A model generated the notes under the pieces. It was not told the origin of the DNA, ran no database searches, and was given only the letters and a program-made list of their open reading frames with translations. Positions 46,060 through 58,099 of a stretch of DNA of 64,000 bases are shown here, piece after piece. Where the stretch lies: the NCBI GenBank assembly GCA_038501625.1, contig JAZAYU010000227.1, positions 1-64,000 on the forward strand, read 5' to 3'. Both the position numbers and the translations under genes were made by a program. This DNA is from Corbicula japonica (Eukaryota > Mollusca > Bivalvia > Venerida > Cyrenidae). Every line of letters begins with the position of its first letter. Position 1 is the stretch's first letter.

Positions 46060-47165
46060 TGTACGTCATTTCTTGCGAAAAACTCTTTTGTCAATAGGGA
46101 AACGGCACTGTTTGTTGTTGGGAACAGTAGTTTTGGGGAATGGCAGAGGTGATTGAAATTGGGAAATGTTAAATATTTTCAAAGAAGTTCGCGAGTATGC
46201 CCGTAAAACACGGTATTCATTTCCATTGCGTGCACGGGAATTTACATTGCGCAAGATTTATCATATGTTTTTCAATATCATTACCTATTATAAAACTTGG
46301 ACACTTGACTAAACGTTTACAAAATGTTTTTGATTGATAACAAATTCAATAATTATTGTTAAATCTTATAAAAGGCAACCAAATATCAATTAAAACAAAC
46401 TCTTTATTTCCATTGCGTACTCGTGAATTTCCATTGCGCACGATTTTTGAGGATTATTTCATATATATTGGAAACCTGAACGCTAAGACATTATTTAAAA
46501 AATATTTCATGTTTATGACCGATGAAATATTATTAAAACATCAATTATAAGTCAATTTTCATTCAAATATTAGAGAATAGCAATAAAATCACGATCTTCA
46601 TTTCCATTGCGTCCAAAGGAATTTCAATTGCGCAAGAATTATTAAGGTATTTCATAATATGTTTTGGTTGTTATTATATTCAATCTTTGTTATAAATTCT
46701 TATAAAAACAAATATTTACACAAAATAAATATTTTTTATTTCAATTGCGTACACGTGAATTTCCATTGCGCACGATTTTTGAGGATTATTTCAAATATAT
46801 ACTGGAAATCTGAACACTAAGACATTATTAAAAAAATATTTCATGTTTATGACCGATGAAATATTATTAAAACATCATTTACAAGTCAATTTTCATTCAA
46901 ATATTAGAGAATAGCAATAAAATCACGATCTTCATTTCCATTGCGTCCACAGGAATTTCCATTGCGCAAGAATTATTAAGGTATTTCATTAATATTTACG
47001 AATCTGAAACCTGGACACTTGGTTTAAATTAAAAATAACATGTTTTTGGTTGATATAATATTCAATCTTTGTTATAAATTCTTATAAAAACAAATATTTA
47101 CACAAAATAAATATTTTTTATTTCCATTGCGTATTTTGTTTCCATTGCGTATTTTATACCTACCG
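46060..47165 (+). repeat. MULE right terminal inverted repeat
   Basis: Inverse of the left arm, with paired CCATTGCG motifs. A module of about 330 bp is repeated (46400-46740, 46740-47130). The terminal GCGTATTTTATACCTACC matches the left end. Confidence 0.75.
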
Positions 47166-47968
47166 GCTTGCATTCAATAATAATTTAAACCAAGTCGAAT
47201 AAACACCATCAGCCTGACACAACTGGGACCAGAGGTCCGCTCAGTTTCGAAACTCATAAAGTGGTAGTTGTCTCTTACAAAGTGAAAATAAATTTATATC
47301 TTGTTTTTGTTTTTTTTTTCATCACGAGACTTTCTCATACATGTATTTAAATAGTTTGGGGTACCGCTAGATACCGAAAACCTCTTTCCGCGAAAATAAC
47401 GCAAGAGTATCGAAAAAAGCCGCTTATTTCTATTTTGTTGACTGTTAATACAAAAAGAAATTAAATATATTTGCTTTAGCAGAAAATTTCTTTGCTTTTT
47501 ATATTTGTTTTAAATATTCATTATGCAGTGTAATCGACATGGGTGGAGGTTTAAAACAATTTTGCATAAAAAACGAAAACTTTACTTATAAAGGATTACA
47601 TATATTGAATCTACTTGAATGTGTCTTCTCAGGTATGTATTTTTTTTAAAATCAATGTAGTTTAAGATGCTTTATGAAGCCGGCAAAAGATTGAAAAGTT
47701 GCGCTTCATTTTCCGATCGGCGGCATATAGAAATAGAAGGAAAATTTTCCGCATTGATTTAATGAATAGTAACTGGGTTGTACGCGAAGGGCAAATATCG
47801 CATATATAGAAAAGCCCTTGTCGCTTACAAATAGTTTTGCTAGATCAAAAAGAGCAATTAATTTATATAAATTCTCGAATTAAAAGAATGATAATTTCCT
47901 TATTCGTTGTGAAATATAATTATAAAAAATAATCATAAAATGATAGAGAAAAATTGGTGATATTGACA

Positions 47969-49850
47969 ACAAGAGCTGTCAGAGGAGACAGCATGCTCGA
48001 CTATTCGAATCATTTGAAACAAATGCAATTTGAAGATTAAAACAATAACAACTATGGCCATACATTCATGTGCAATCAGGAAAAATATTAACAAGTGAAT
48101 GGTACATGAGAAATTCTTTTCAAATAACAGAAATAATTCCTAAATGTACCATAAATATTAAACTGAATAGGGAAATAACTATGAAATATTTCTGAATTTG
48201 TTAGAAAACTTGTTAGTAATTTTTTATTAGAGACATTTACTTTTAGTCAAATATCAATCACTTCAGTAATGTTACAGAAAAAGAACTGAAATGAAAATAT
48301 AATGGTAGTTTGAAGTTGATACCTTAAGTATTTGCAAAGTTATCGATGAAGTGCACTTAAGTGAAAATATAAGTGAAACTAGAAATGTGTCCATAGGACA
48401 CGGATGCCCCGCTATGCATCATTTTCAGACACTCAAGTGCAATGATGGGAATAATACGCAATACACTGCCCTTTCATGGTGAACATTTGTGTCAAGTTTT
48501 TTTGAAATCCCTGCATTTATAATGAAGTTACAGCCTGGACAAGAAAATTCTATTTTTAGTAACAGTGACCTTGACCTTTGACCTTCAGGCTTGGGTATTG
48601 TGCGGACACACTGCCTTTTCATGAACATTTGTGCAAAGTTATTTTGAAATCCCTCCATTTATAACAAAGTAACAGCCAGGACAAGATAATTCTATTTTTA
48701 GTAACAGTGACCTTGACCTTTGACCTACAGGCATGGGCATGGTACGTGACACACCGCCCTGTCATGGTGAACATTTGTGTCAAGTTATTTTGAAATCCTT
48801 CCATTCATAACAAAGTTACAGCCTGGACAAGAAAATTCTATTTTTAGTAACAGTGACCTTGACCTTGGATCTACAGGCATGGGTATTGTGCGGACACACC
48901 GCCTTGTCATGGTGAACATTTGTGCCAAGATATTTTGAAATCCCTCCATTCATAACAAAGTAACAGCCTAGACAAGAAAATTCTATTTTTAGTAACAGTG
49001 ACCTTGACCATTGACCTACAGGCTTGGGCATGTACGTGACACAATGTCTTGATATGGTGAACAATTATACCAAGTTATTTAAAAACCCAATAAGAAATAA
49101 CAAAGTTACAGAGCAGACACGATTTTGCAAGAAAATTCTATTTTTAGTAACAGTGACCTTGACCTTGGACCTACAGGCATGGGTATTGTACGCGACACAC
49201 CGCCTTGTCATGGTGAACATTTGCGCCAAGTTATTTTGAAATCCCTCCATTCATAACGAAGTTAAGGGCCGACTGTATATTTTGCTAAACACAAAATGTA
49301 AGCGAAAAAGGGGCATAATTTGAAAAATATTGGAACCAGGGTTATGGGTCTTGTTGGTTATGATGTAGATTTTGATGGTGAAAATATATTTCAAGTTTCA
49401 AGGCAATATCTCAAGTAGTTTTAAAGTTAGGGGCAAAATGCATATTTTGCTTAACACAAAATATAAGAAAAAAGGGGCATAACTTGAAATATATTGACAG
49501 CAGAGTTATGGGTCTTGTTGGTAATGATGTAGAATTTGATGGTGAATATATATTCCAAGTTTCAAGTTGATATCTCAAGTAGTTGATAAGTTATGGACCA
49601 AAGTGCTTATTTTCCTTAACGCAAAATTTAAGTGAAAAAGGGGCATAACTTGAAAAATATTTGTAGCAGAGTTATGGGTGTTGTTGGTAATGATGTAGAA
49701 TTTGATGGTGAATATATATTCCAAGTTTCAAGTTGATATCATAAATAGTTTTCAAGTAATGGACCAAAGTGCATTTTTTGTTTAACGGACGCCGACGCCG
49801 ACACCGGGGCGAGTAGGATAGCTCCCCTATTCTTCGAATAGTCGAGCTAA
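47969..49850 (+). mobile_element. Helentron-like element G, same family as F
   Basis: It starts ACAAGAGCTGTCAGAGGAGA with GCTCGACTATTCGAA and ends with hairpin CTATTCTTCGAATAG plus TCGAGCTAA at 49850. The core has GGGGCATAACTTG units. A different core (48377-49257) interrupts it. Confidence 0.72.
48377..49257 (+). mobile_element. Nested B-like element lacking its 3' end
   Basis: It begins CTAGAAATGTGTCCATAGGA, as elements B and C do, then has about five units of roughly 165 bp with CAGTGACCTTGACCTTTGAC. No 3' hairpin is present; the sequence passes straight into a G core unit at AAGTTAAGGGCC, so the 3' end was probably lost by deletion or recombination. Confidence 0.6.
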
Positions 49851-50508
49851 AAATCATCCCCTTTTGTACGGTTTGGTTGTTATTTTCATGAAAATAACCC
49901 AAGCTTGGATAGGAGAAGAATTAACTATGTTGTGATTCATACATTTGAAATTTGCGATTCTTGCTATGTTCTATGTTTCTTAAAGAACAAATTCTACCCA
50001 AATGATTTAGTAATAAAAGAATACGTTTAACATGATTTGCGCTGTAATTAATGTTTATTTAAATGCTGACGATCTCAAATCGGCGTCAACACCCTTATCA
50101 ACTTTAGTCACATCTGTCGAATGGCGTGCGGGAGTGTTCTGTTCTGTTCTTTTGTCTTGGCTGTCCTCTGAGAGAATTTATCTCTTTATCACAAGAGCTT
50201 CAGGGAATCTCTCAAATAACTCAATGAAAGAAAGAAAACTATATATCTTAAGAGCCACAGGGATCTATCAAAACACAAGAACAGAAAGAGATCGATACAC
50301 TTGTCAACAGTTCTAAGTACTAGTACACATTTTTTAACTTCGAATATCCCAAAGTAAGTAAATAATTGTATAATAACATTCATAGCAATAAATATCAATT
50401 TGATTCAGTTCGTTCCAGTTCAAATTCAAATTAAATTCAATTTAGTTAAAGTTCAGTTAATTTAATTTATTCAATTTCTATCGATCCGATCCGATTTGTT
50501 CCAAACAG

Positions 50509-50584
50509 ATTCATTCATTCATTCATTCATTCATTCATTCATTCATTCACTCACACATTCATTCATTCATTCATTCATTCATTT
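50509..50584. repeat. (ATTC)n microsatellite
   Basis: About 18 ATTC units with a short CACTCACAC interruption in the middle. Confidence 0.95.
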
Positions 50585-50711
50585 AGTCAATCATTTTTGA
50601 ATAGATAATCTAAAACTATAATTAATGGAAATTAATTAAAGTTAAAAATCGAATTATTCAAATTTCACGTTCACTTGGAGAGATTCCTCTAGATCCCTGG
50701 TAAAAATATAA

Positions 50712-53500
50712 ACAAGAGGGCCATGATGGCCCTATATCGCTCACCTCAGAGTACAAAAGTACTCTCAGCTTGTGGTTTCAGACAAGAAGATTTTTAAAGT
50801 TTTTCCTATACAAGTCTATATAAAATGAAGTGAGCCCTGGGGCGGGGCCAATTTTGACCCCTGGGAAATAATTTGAACATTATTTGTAGAGTTCTACTAG
50901 AGGATGCTAAATGCCAAATATCTAAGCTCTAGGCCTTGTGGTTTTAGACAAGAAGATTTTTAAAGTTTTTCCTATATAAGTCTATGTAAAATGAAGTGAC
51001 CCCTGGGGCGGGGCCAATTTTGACCCCTGGGAAATAATTTGAACAATCTTTGTAGAGTTCCACTAGAGGGTGCTAAATGCCAAATATCTAAGCTCTAGGC
51101 CTTGTGTTTTCAGACAAGAAGATTTTTAAAGTTTTTCCTATATAAGTCTATGCAAAATGAAGCCAATTTTGACCCCAGGGAAATAATTTGAACAAACTTT
51201 GTAGAGTTCCACTAGAGGATGCTAAATGCCAAATATCTAAGCTCTAGGCCTTGTGGTTTCAGACAAGAAGATTTTTAAAGTTTTTCCGATATAAGTCTAT
51301 GTAAAATGAAGTGACCCCTGGGGCGGGGCCAATTTTGACCCCAGGGAAATAATTTGAACAATCTTTGTAGAGTTCCACTAGAGGGTGCTAAATGCCAAAT
51401 ATCTAAGCTCTAGGCCTTGTGGTTTCAGACAAGAAGATTTTTTAAGTTTTCCTATATAAGTCTATGCAAAATGAAGTGACCCCTGGGGCGGTGCCAATTG
51501 TGACCCCAGGGAAATAATTTGAACAAACTTTGTAGAGTTCCACTAGAGGATGCTAAATGCCAAATATCTAAGCTCTAGGCCTTGGGGTTTCAGACAAGAA
51601 GATTTTAAAGTTTTTCCTATATAAGTCTATGTCAAATGAAGTGACCCCTGGGGTGGGGCCAATTTTGACCCCAGGGAAATAATTTGAACAATCTTTGTAG
51701 AGTTCCACTAGAGGGTGCTAAATGCCAAATATCTAAGCTCTAGGCCTTGTGGTTTCAGACAAGAAGATTTTTAAAGTTTTTCCTATATAAGTCTATGCAA
51801 AATGAAGTGACCCCTGGGGCGGGGCCAATTTTGACCCCAGGGAAATAATTTGAACAAACTTTGTAGAGTTCCACTAGAGGATGCTAAATGCCAAATATCT
51901 AAGCTCTAGGCCTTGTGGTTTCAGACAAGAAGATTTTTAAAGTTTTTCCTATATAAGTCCATGTAAAATGAAGTGACCCCTGGGGCGGGGCCAATTTTGA
52001 CCCCAGGGAAATAATTTGAACAGTCTTTGTAGACTTCCACTAGAGGGTGCTAAATGCCAAATATCTAAGCTCTAGGCCTTGTGGTTTCAGACAAGAAGAT
52101 TTTTTAAGGTTTTCCTATATAAGTCTATGCAAAATGAAGTGACCCCTGGGGCGGGGCCAATTTTGACCCCAGGGAAATAATTTGAACAGTCTTTGTAGAC
52201 TTCCACTAGAGGGTGCTAAATGCCAAATATCTAAGCTCTAGGCCTTGTGTTTTCAGACAAGAAGATTTTTAAAGTTTTTCCTATATAAGTCTATGCAAAA
52301 TGAAGCCAATTTTGACCCCAGGGAAATAATTTGAACAAACTTTGTAGAGTTCCACTAGAGGATGCTAAATGCCAAATATCTAAGCTCTAGGCCTTGTGGT
52401 TTCAGACAAGAAGATTTTTAAAGTTTTTCCGATATAAGTCTATGTAAAATGAAGTGACCCCTGGGGCGGGGCCAATTTTGACCCCAGGGAAATAATTTGA
52501 ACAATCTTTGTAGAGTTCCACTAGAGGGTGCTAAATGCCAAATATCTAAGCTCTAGGCCTTGTGGTTTCAGACAAGAAGATTTTTTAAGTTTTCCTATAT
52601 AAGTCTATGCAAAATGAAGTGACCCCTGGGGCGGGGCCAATTTTGACCCCAGGGAAATAATTTGAACAATCTTTGTAGAGTTCCACTAGAGGGTGCTAAA
52701 TGCCAAATATCTAAGCTCTAGGCCTTGTGGTTTCAGACAAGAAGATTTTTAAAGTTTTTCCTATATAAGTCTATGCAAAATGAAGTGACCCCTGGGGCGG
52801 GGCCAATTTTGACCCCAGGGAAATAATTTGAACAAACTTTGTAGAGTTCCACTAGAGGATGCTAAATGCCAAATATCTAAGCTCTAGGCCTTGTGGTTTC
52901 AGACAAGAAGATTTTTAAAGTTTTTCCTATATAAGTCCATGTAAAATGAAGTGACCCCTGGGGCGGGGCCAATTTTGACCCCAGGGAAATAATTTGAACA
53001 GTCTTTGTAGACTTCCACTAGAGGGTGCTAAATGCCAAATATCTAAGCTCTAGGCCTTGTGGTTTCAGACAAGAAGATTTTTTAAGGTTTTCCTATATAA
53101 GTCTATGCAAAATGAAGTGACCCCTGGGGCGGGGCCAATTTTGACCCCAGGGCTATAATTTGAACAATCTTGGTTGAGGACCACTAGGTGATGCTACACA
53201 GCAAATATCAAAGTTCTAGGCCTTAAGGTTTCAGAGAAGAAGATTTTTAAAAATTTCATGTTCAAAATCTATTTTTAACCTCGGTGACCTAGATAGGCAA
53301 TGGACTGGAACCATTTGAAAAATTTTGGTAAAGCTTCATGCAAGTAACATTCCTGCCAAGTTTAAGCAAGATTGGCCCAGGAGTTCAGGAGAAGAAGTCG
53401 TTTGAAGAAAAAGTTGACGACGGACGCACGCACGGACGGACGACGGACATCAGGCGATCACAAAAGCTCACCATGAGCACTTCGTGCTCAGGTGAGCTAA
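50712..53500 (+). mobile_element. Helentron-like element E with long tandem core
   Basis: Start ACAAGAGGGCCATGATGGCC (hairpin) with GCTCACCT. About 15 core units of roughly 165 bp follow (GTGACCCCTGGGGCGGGG; CTAAGCTCTAGGCCTTG). An ACGG-rich microsatellite lies at 53416-53449. The 3' hairpin TGAGCACTTCGTGCTCA is followed by GGTGAGCTAA. The termini fit the Helitron 3' rule (hairpin, then CTRR) and the subterminal inverted repeat fits Helentrons. The core shows higher-order structure: a shortened unit recurs about 1.14 kb apart. Confidence 0.8.
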
Positions 53501-56040
53501 AAAACGTGTCCAGATTGCGGGTCTATTTTATCGAAATAAAGACATTTTTTTCTTTTGAAATTTCGGAAGACTGTACACACCTTAAATAATTGCGTCGTCC
53601 CAAACTGCTAGACCACTCAAAAACTTTTGGCACAAAACAAGTTGCGAAAAAAGTTCTCCTATTAATCCAACGTTATGGATTAACAGAGAAGTGTTTTGGC
53701 TCATCGTGCCCAGCAGACCATTCCCAAGCTACAAGAAGTTATTTTAGTGCAATAGAAATCCAAATCACAACATCTCCTTTAGATCTGAATCGAATTTTAA
53801 TGATGCAAAGATGAGAAAATGATCTCAACTAAGAGCGATTGCAATGATTATTTACTGGAGAAAATGCTTCCTGTGTTATTATTTTAAAATACGTTAAGCA
53901 GATTCAAATTTGTTTATGTGCTTTAATAGGATATTAATACCACTTCTTCGTAATTTACAAAATTTTGAAAGATTCGTTCAAATAGTTAGGAAAATCAACA
54001 TTTATCAAGTGTCCACTTAGAACTTTTGAGTAGTGTTTACACTCACCCAGTCATTAATTGTATTTTTACAATGTATGGTAGTTTCGTTTCTTCCCTATGT
54101 CAAGAGAGGTTGTGAAAAGAACTGTTTTGTCTTGAAATCAATTATCTTCCTAATCTCTATGGATTGCTTTCTTAAATGGATCCGATACCATTTACTTACA
54201 CCGCAGGATCAAAATCTGAACAGTTAATTATAAAATTAGGTTCTTTGAAGAAATATATTAAAACAAAACTGTTTTTTATTTACAAGGTTTTTACTAATTA
54301 AAACGAACTGAGTAATTTAAAGCAATTCTCTGGTTGCTAGACCTTTTTTTGAACACAAAGAAGGGAAAGAGATCTCTTTATCACCAGAACAATAGGGTAG
54401 AATAAACAACTTCAGTGCCCTACCAAATGCCTACTTCTGCACAAACTATTTGAATAAAATAGCTTTTCTCTATATATTACTTTATTGCACATATTTCAAG
54501 GAAAATTAACAAATAAGATCAAGTAACAATTATACCAAACAATTCAATACATAATGAGCCAAACTCCTAAGAAAGCTTTCAAAAGCTACATCTGATTTCA
54601 TAAAACAAGATCAACCTTCCAAATTTCCATGTTTTCATGGGAGTATCCCTTACTTATATACCCCATATATACCCAACAAAAAAGTTCGGCACACAAGTGT
54701 TCTTTTGCGTAAATTGCAAAATATAGCAAATAACTGGTATAAAGACTTACATTTATATCAAGATTAATAATTTGCAAAGCTAAAGGCGAAAACGGAATTG
54801 AAATCGCTTGGTAAATGACTGAGAAATATCAATTTGAGTATGATAGGGGTCAACAGTCAAAAGTTGCAAACTTTGCTGTAACAAGGTAGAGGTGTGAAAT
54901 CTATGCAGTCAGTGTTGTCTGTTTTGTAGCAATTATAGGCATGCATTATGATGCTAGCAACAGGAAGTACATGTAGTCAATAGTTGATACCAAGCCATTT
55001 CCAGAATAACACTCAAACTTTAGTATTTATTAATTAAATTATCACATTGTCTCACTCACTGACCTAAAGGTATGTAATAACAGTTCCAATTGTTATGACT
55101 CAATGCAGTAAGTTTCAATTCTGTATTTATGAGTCGTGGAATCCTATTAATAAGGTGTATAAGAACGTATAATAAATGCAATCAACATTCAATCTGATAG
55201 GAGCAAAACACAACTGAATTGTTTCTTACTCTAATTAATTTGTTTCTCACAGTCACATTGGACGGTTTTCATTGTTAATTTGACCGTCATGGCAAATGTC
55301 AGACCACACCGGCCACCTAGACGTCTTTCTAAAGAAGATAGAGCACGCGTCATTGGCCAGCTAGTTGATCCATTCTTGTTTACGAATGGAACCTAATTCA
55401 ACAATTGAAAATTCGTCGGCTAGAGAATTCTATGAGACAATGCTTGGTAAAATGCCGGATTCATCGTGGTGGATTAAATCACTATTAGTTTAGTGATTTT
55501 TGCAACTTGTAGTAACCCCCTTTGACTTTAAACATGATTTCCTTATAAAGTACTAATCGGATTTTACTTTCGACTGTTTTACGTTGTTAACTTTGAATTG
55601 TTGTTTTATTTGATATGTATCATTTTGTTTTGTTTGTTGAAATGAAATAGATATTTTATAAAATGTCCAAGTGTGCAGAACTGTTTTTGCCAAGTATATA
55701 AAGCTAAGCTTGCCACTTAGTTGGTCTACTTTAATTTTATTATTAGTTTCATTTTTTTATTTCATGTCAAAGATCGTGTGAAAAATAAAACTTTCAGCCA
55801 GATTTTAGCCATTTGTTGTAAAAATGAATTGGCTGATCTGCAGCAAAATTTTGCAAAGTTAATAAATAATAATTTGTATAACAGAGTTGTTTCCATTCTG
55901 TCACCAAGTATAAATAAATAGAAAATAAACTAAAGTGCTATTTATACAATGTTTAACTGAGAATTTGGCTCCAAATGCAGATCACATTAATGAGGTCAAT
56001 AACACAATCAGATGCCTTTTAAATACCAAGTGGAATGCAT
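53501..56040. other. Intergenic, nothing firmly recognised
   Basis: Short frames only. A small frame near 55289 opens MANVRPHRPPRRLSKEDRAR and stops soon after; it might be a transposon remnant. Another at 55721-55921 contains NELADLQQNFAKLINN. Neither has supporting context. Confidence 0.3.
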
Positions 56041-56097
56041 ACTTTTGAAGTCCCCCATTTCAGTGGGGGTCTCTCTCTAGTTTACACCACATTTTCT

Positions 56098-56331
56098 TTA
56101 ATTCTTCACTCCATAGAAACAGTATAGATCCAGATCATCCTGCACGTCTGTGCTGTCTGATCAAGATTTACACTGTTTGCTTTTTGGTCAGATTTTGGTG
56201 AGATATAACCTAATGAATCAAGATGTTAACAGTGTAGATCCTGACCAGATGGCATGGATGTGCTGGCTAATCTGGACCTTCACTGTTCCCCTATGAATAA
56301 CACCAATATTCCATATGGTAAAGAGTTTTAA
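56098..56331. repeat. TTAA-type MITE
   Basis: Flanked by TTAA. It carries the mirrored blocks TAGATCCAGATCATCCTGCA and AGTGTAGATCCTGACCAGA typical of this family. Confidence 0.6.
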
Positions 56332-56502
56332 AAAATGCAGGTTTGTTTTTACATACTATAGTATGAAGATGTATTTTGTAAAAGATCATCAATCTGAGTA
56401 CCAGCAATAAGATATCTCCGTTGACAGAAAGACGACTGAAACACTAAAGTTTGTGGAGATAAGAAAAGTTTTGGACCGAGATGCTGTCTAACCCTAGGTC
56501 CA

Positions 56503-56622
56503 ACGTTATAAAGCCGAGTATGGAAACCAGTCTCAAATCTTCATCTTTTCACTGGTCAATTCTGAGTCTCCAATCAGCTTTAAACGATAGAAGACTAGCC
56601 TCCAATCTCAATTGTATAACCT
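56503..56622. repeat. Palindromic MITE, copy 4, diverged
   Basis: ACGTTATAAAGCCGAG, GGAAACCAGTCTCAAATC and a degraded right arm ending TTGTATAACCT. Confidence 0.5.
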
Positions 56623-57279
56623 ATGGATATACACAGTTTTTAAAATGCATCTTCTCATAGATAAAATACATTAATAAATAAGGTAAAGATGAACATTTCA
56701 ATGATCTGATAATATATAATATTCATAGACAATTTTATTAGTTCTGAATCTGTTGTTGTAATGCTCAATATGGCAAACTTACAAAAAATCACAATCTTGA
56801 ACAACAAATTACAGACACAGTTTTTATGCTCTGTGCTATTTTAATAAAACAACTAGTTTTTCAACATAAATGTTGTTTAACAAGCATTATTTTTAATTAA
56901 TATAAACTTAACATATAAAGAAATGGAATAATAATGAATTTGCAATTACCACTGGTCCCTCAAAAGTCAAAGAACAGAACTTAAACAACAAGACACTCAT
57001 TCAAAGTCTGTAATTTAATATTCCAGAATACTGATTCTAGTATTCCATTAAAACTGCTTCATGCAAACATAAATTAGAACGTAAAATAATTAAGAAAGCT
57101 TACTGGAAATTTCCGTATGTGTTCATATTTTCTGTATCAAAAAGGTTTGCACTCAACCAATGTAAAATATGGTATCATTTCATTTGTCAAGGAATTTTCA
57201 TGTTTGAAACATGTATTTCTATGACACAGTAATGTATCATTAAGTGCTACGGGCATGCAGTTGCACTTTAACCCAATAC

Positions 57280-57489
57280 TTAACCCTTTACTCCAAATAT
57301 ATTTTAAGGTGTGTGCAACCATGCCGTCCAATCAGGATCTGCATTGGTCACATCTTGGTCAGAAATAATCAAATGAATCTAAAAGTAAACATTGCATATA
57401 CTAATCAGATAGCACAGATGTGTCGACTGATCTGGATCTACACTTTTTCCCCATGCAATAAAATGTGTATATATGTAGGAAAGGGTTAA
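57280..57489. repeat. TTAA-type MITE, well preserved
   Basis: TTAACCCTTTACTCC at the left mirrors GGAAAGGGTTAA at the right. TTAA duplication with CCCTTT ends resembles piggyBac-type non-autonomous elements. Confidence 0.7.
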
Positions 57490-58016
57490 TATTAAGAAAT
57501 AAATAATATGTTAACCAGTGTAAAATAGTGATTTCACACCAGCTGAAACATGCCATGTGCACAGGCTTTTACCAAAGTAATCCAATGTGTTGTTACAACA
57601 CTATTTTGTGTAATTGACAAGTGCAAACCTGTCCCCATTAGTTGTTGCCTGTATACAGCAAATACTGTTGTTGGCTAAACTTTATAACAGACAGGCATTT
57701 AAGTCACTGTAAAGCTCCTTTGTATGTTAAAAATTGGTTCTAGCATCCCAAACATTCTGTTTATAGAAACCAGCTGTTCTAAGAAGAGCCATACAAACAT
57801 TCTTCCTACATAAACCTTTGAATATGATCATACATTTAACAAAGGTACAGTTGAACAAAACCAAGAAAACCACAATGCACCACTGACATATTTAAAAAAG
57901 TTGAAATTGGACAAAAGCAACATGTTAAGCAAAAGCACAATTTTAGCCTTAAAGTGTTAATGTATTTTGCTGTCCATTGAATTTAATTTGGGCCAAAGCA
58001 GAACCCTTTTTAATTG

Positions 58017-58095
58017 TGGAGCAGAGTATGTCCACTTCTTTCCAGAGTAGCTGCCCTTTTTCTCCTTCTTTTATGCAGTAGTATTCCAATCCATT
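58017..58095 (-). pseudogene. Partial tandem duplicate of the WDR11 last exon
   Basis: The minus-strand frame here reads YYCIKEGEKGQLLWKEVDIL, which parallels YYCKKAGEKGEQLLKEVEIL in the true last exon at 58100-58180. It lies after the stop codon, so it would be 3' UTR. Divergence shows it is old. Confidence 0.6.
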
Positions 58096-58099
58096 TAAT

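Larger units (their letters stand above)
40678..47165 (-). mobile_element. Mutator-like (MULE) DNA transposon
   Basis: Flanked by perfect 9-bp direct repeats GCTTGCATT (40669-40677 and 47166-47174), the target-duplication length typical of MULEs. The left end GGGTAGGTATAAAATACGCA matches the inverted right end in all but the first base. The arms are long (about 1.1-1.6 kb), diverged but collinear, and contain tandem modules of about 330 bp. Remains of a minus-strand transposase lie inside: first exon at 45890-45819, C-terminal part at about 43300-42850. A SINE has inserted into the left arm. Confidence 0.82.

Noticed and set aside
48425..49250. Repeated minus-strand frames containing RSKVKVTVTKNRI as a protein family
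   Set aside because: They are translations of the GACCTTGACC tandem core, repeating with the DNA period.
50712..53500. Regular repeats of about 165 bp, and similar arrays at 24.7-26.3 and 27.1-28.3 kb, as possible CRISPR arrays
   Set aside because: Units are contiguous without unique spacers, too long, and bounded by transposon termini in a eukaryotic genome.
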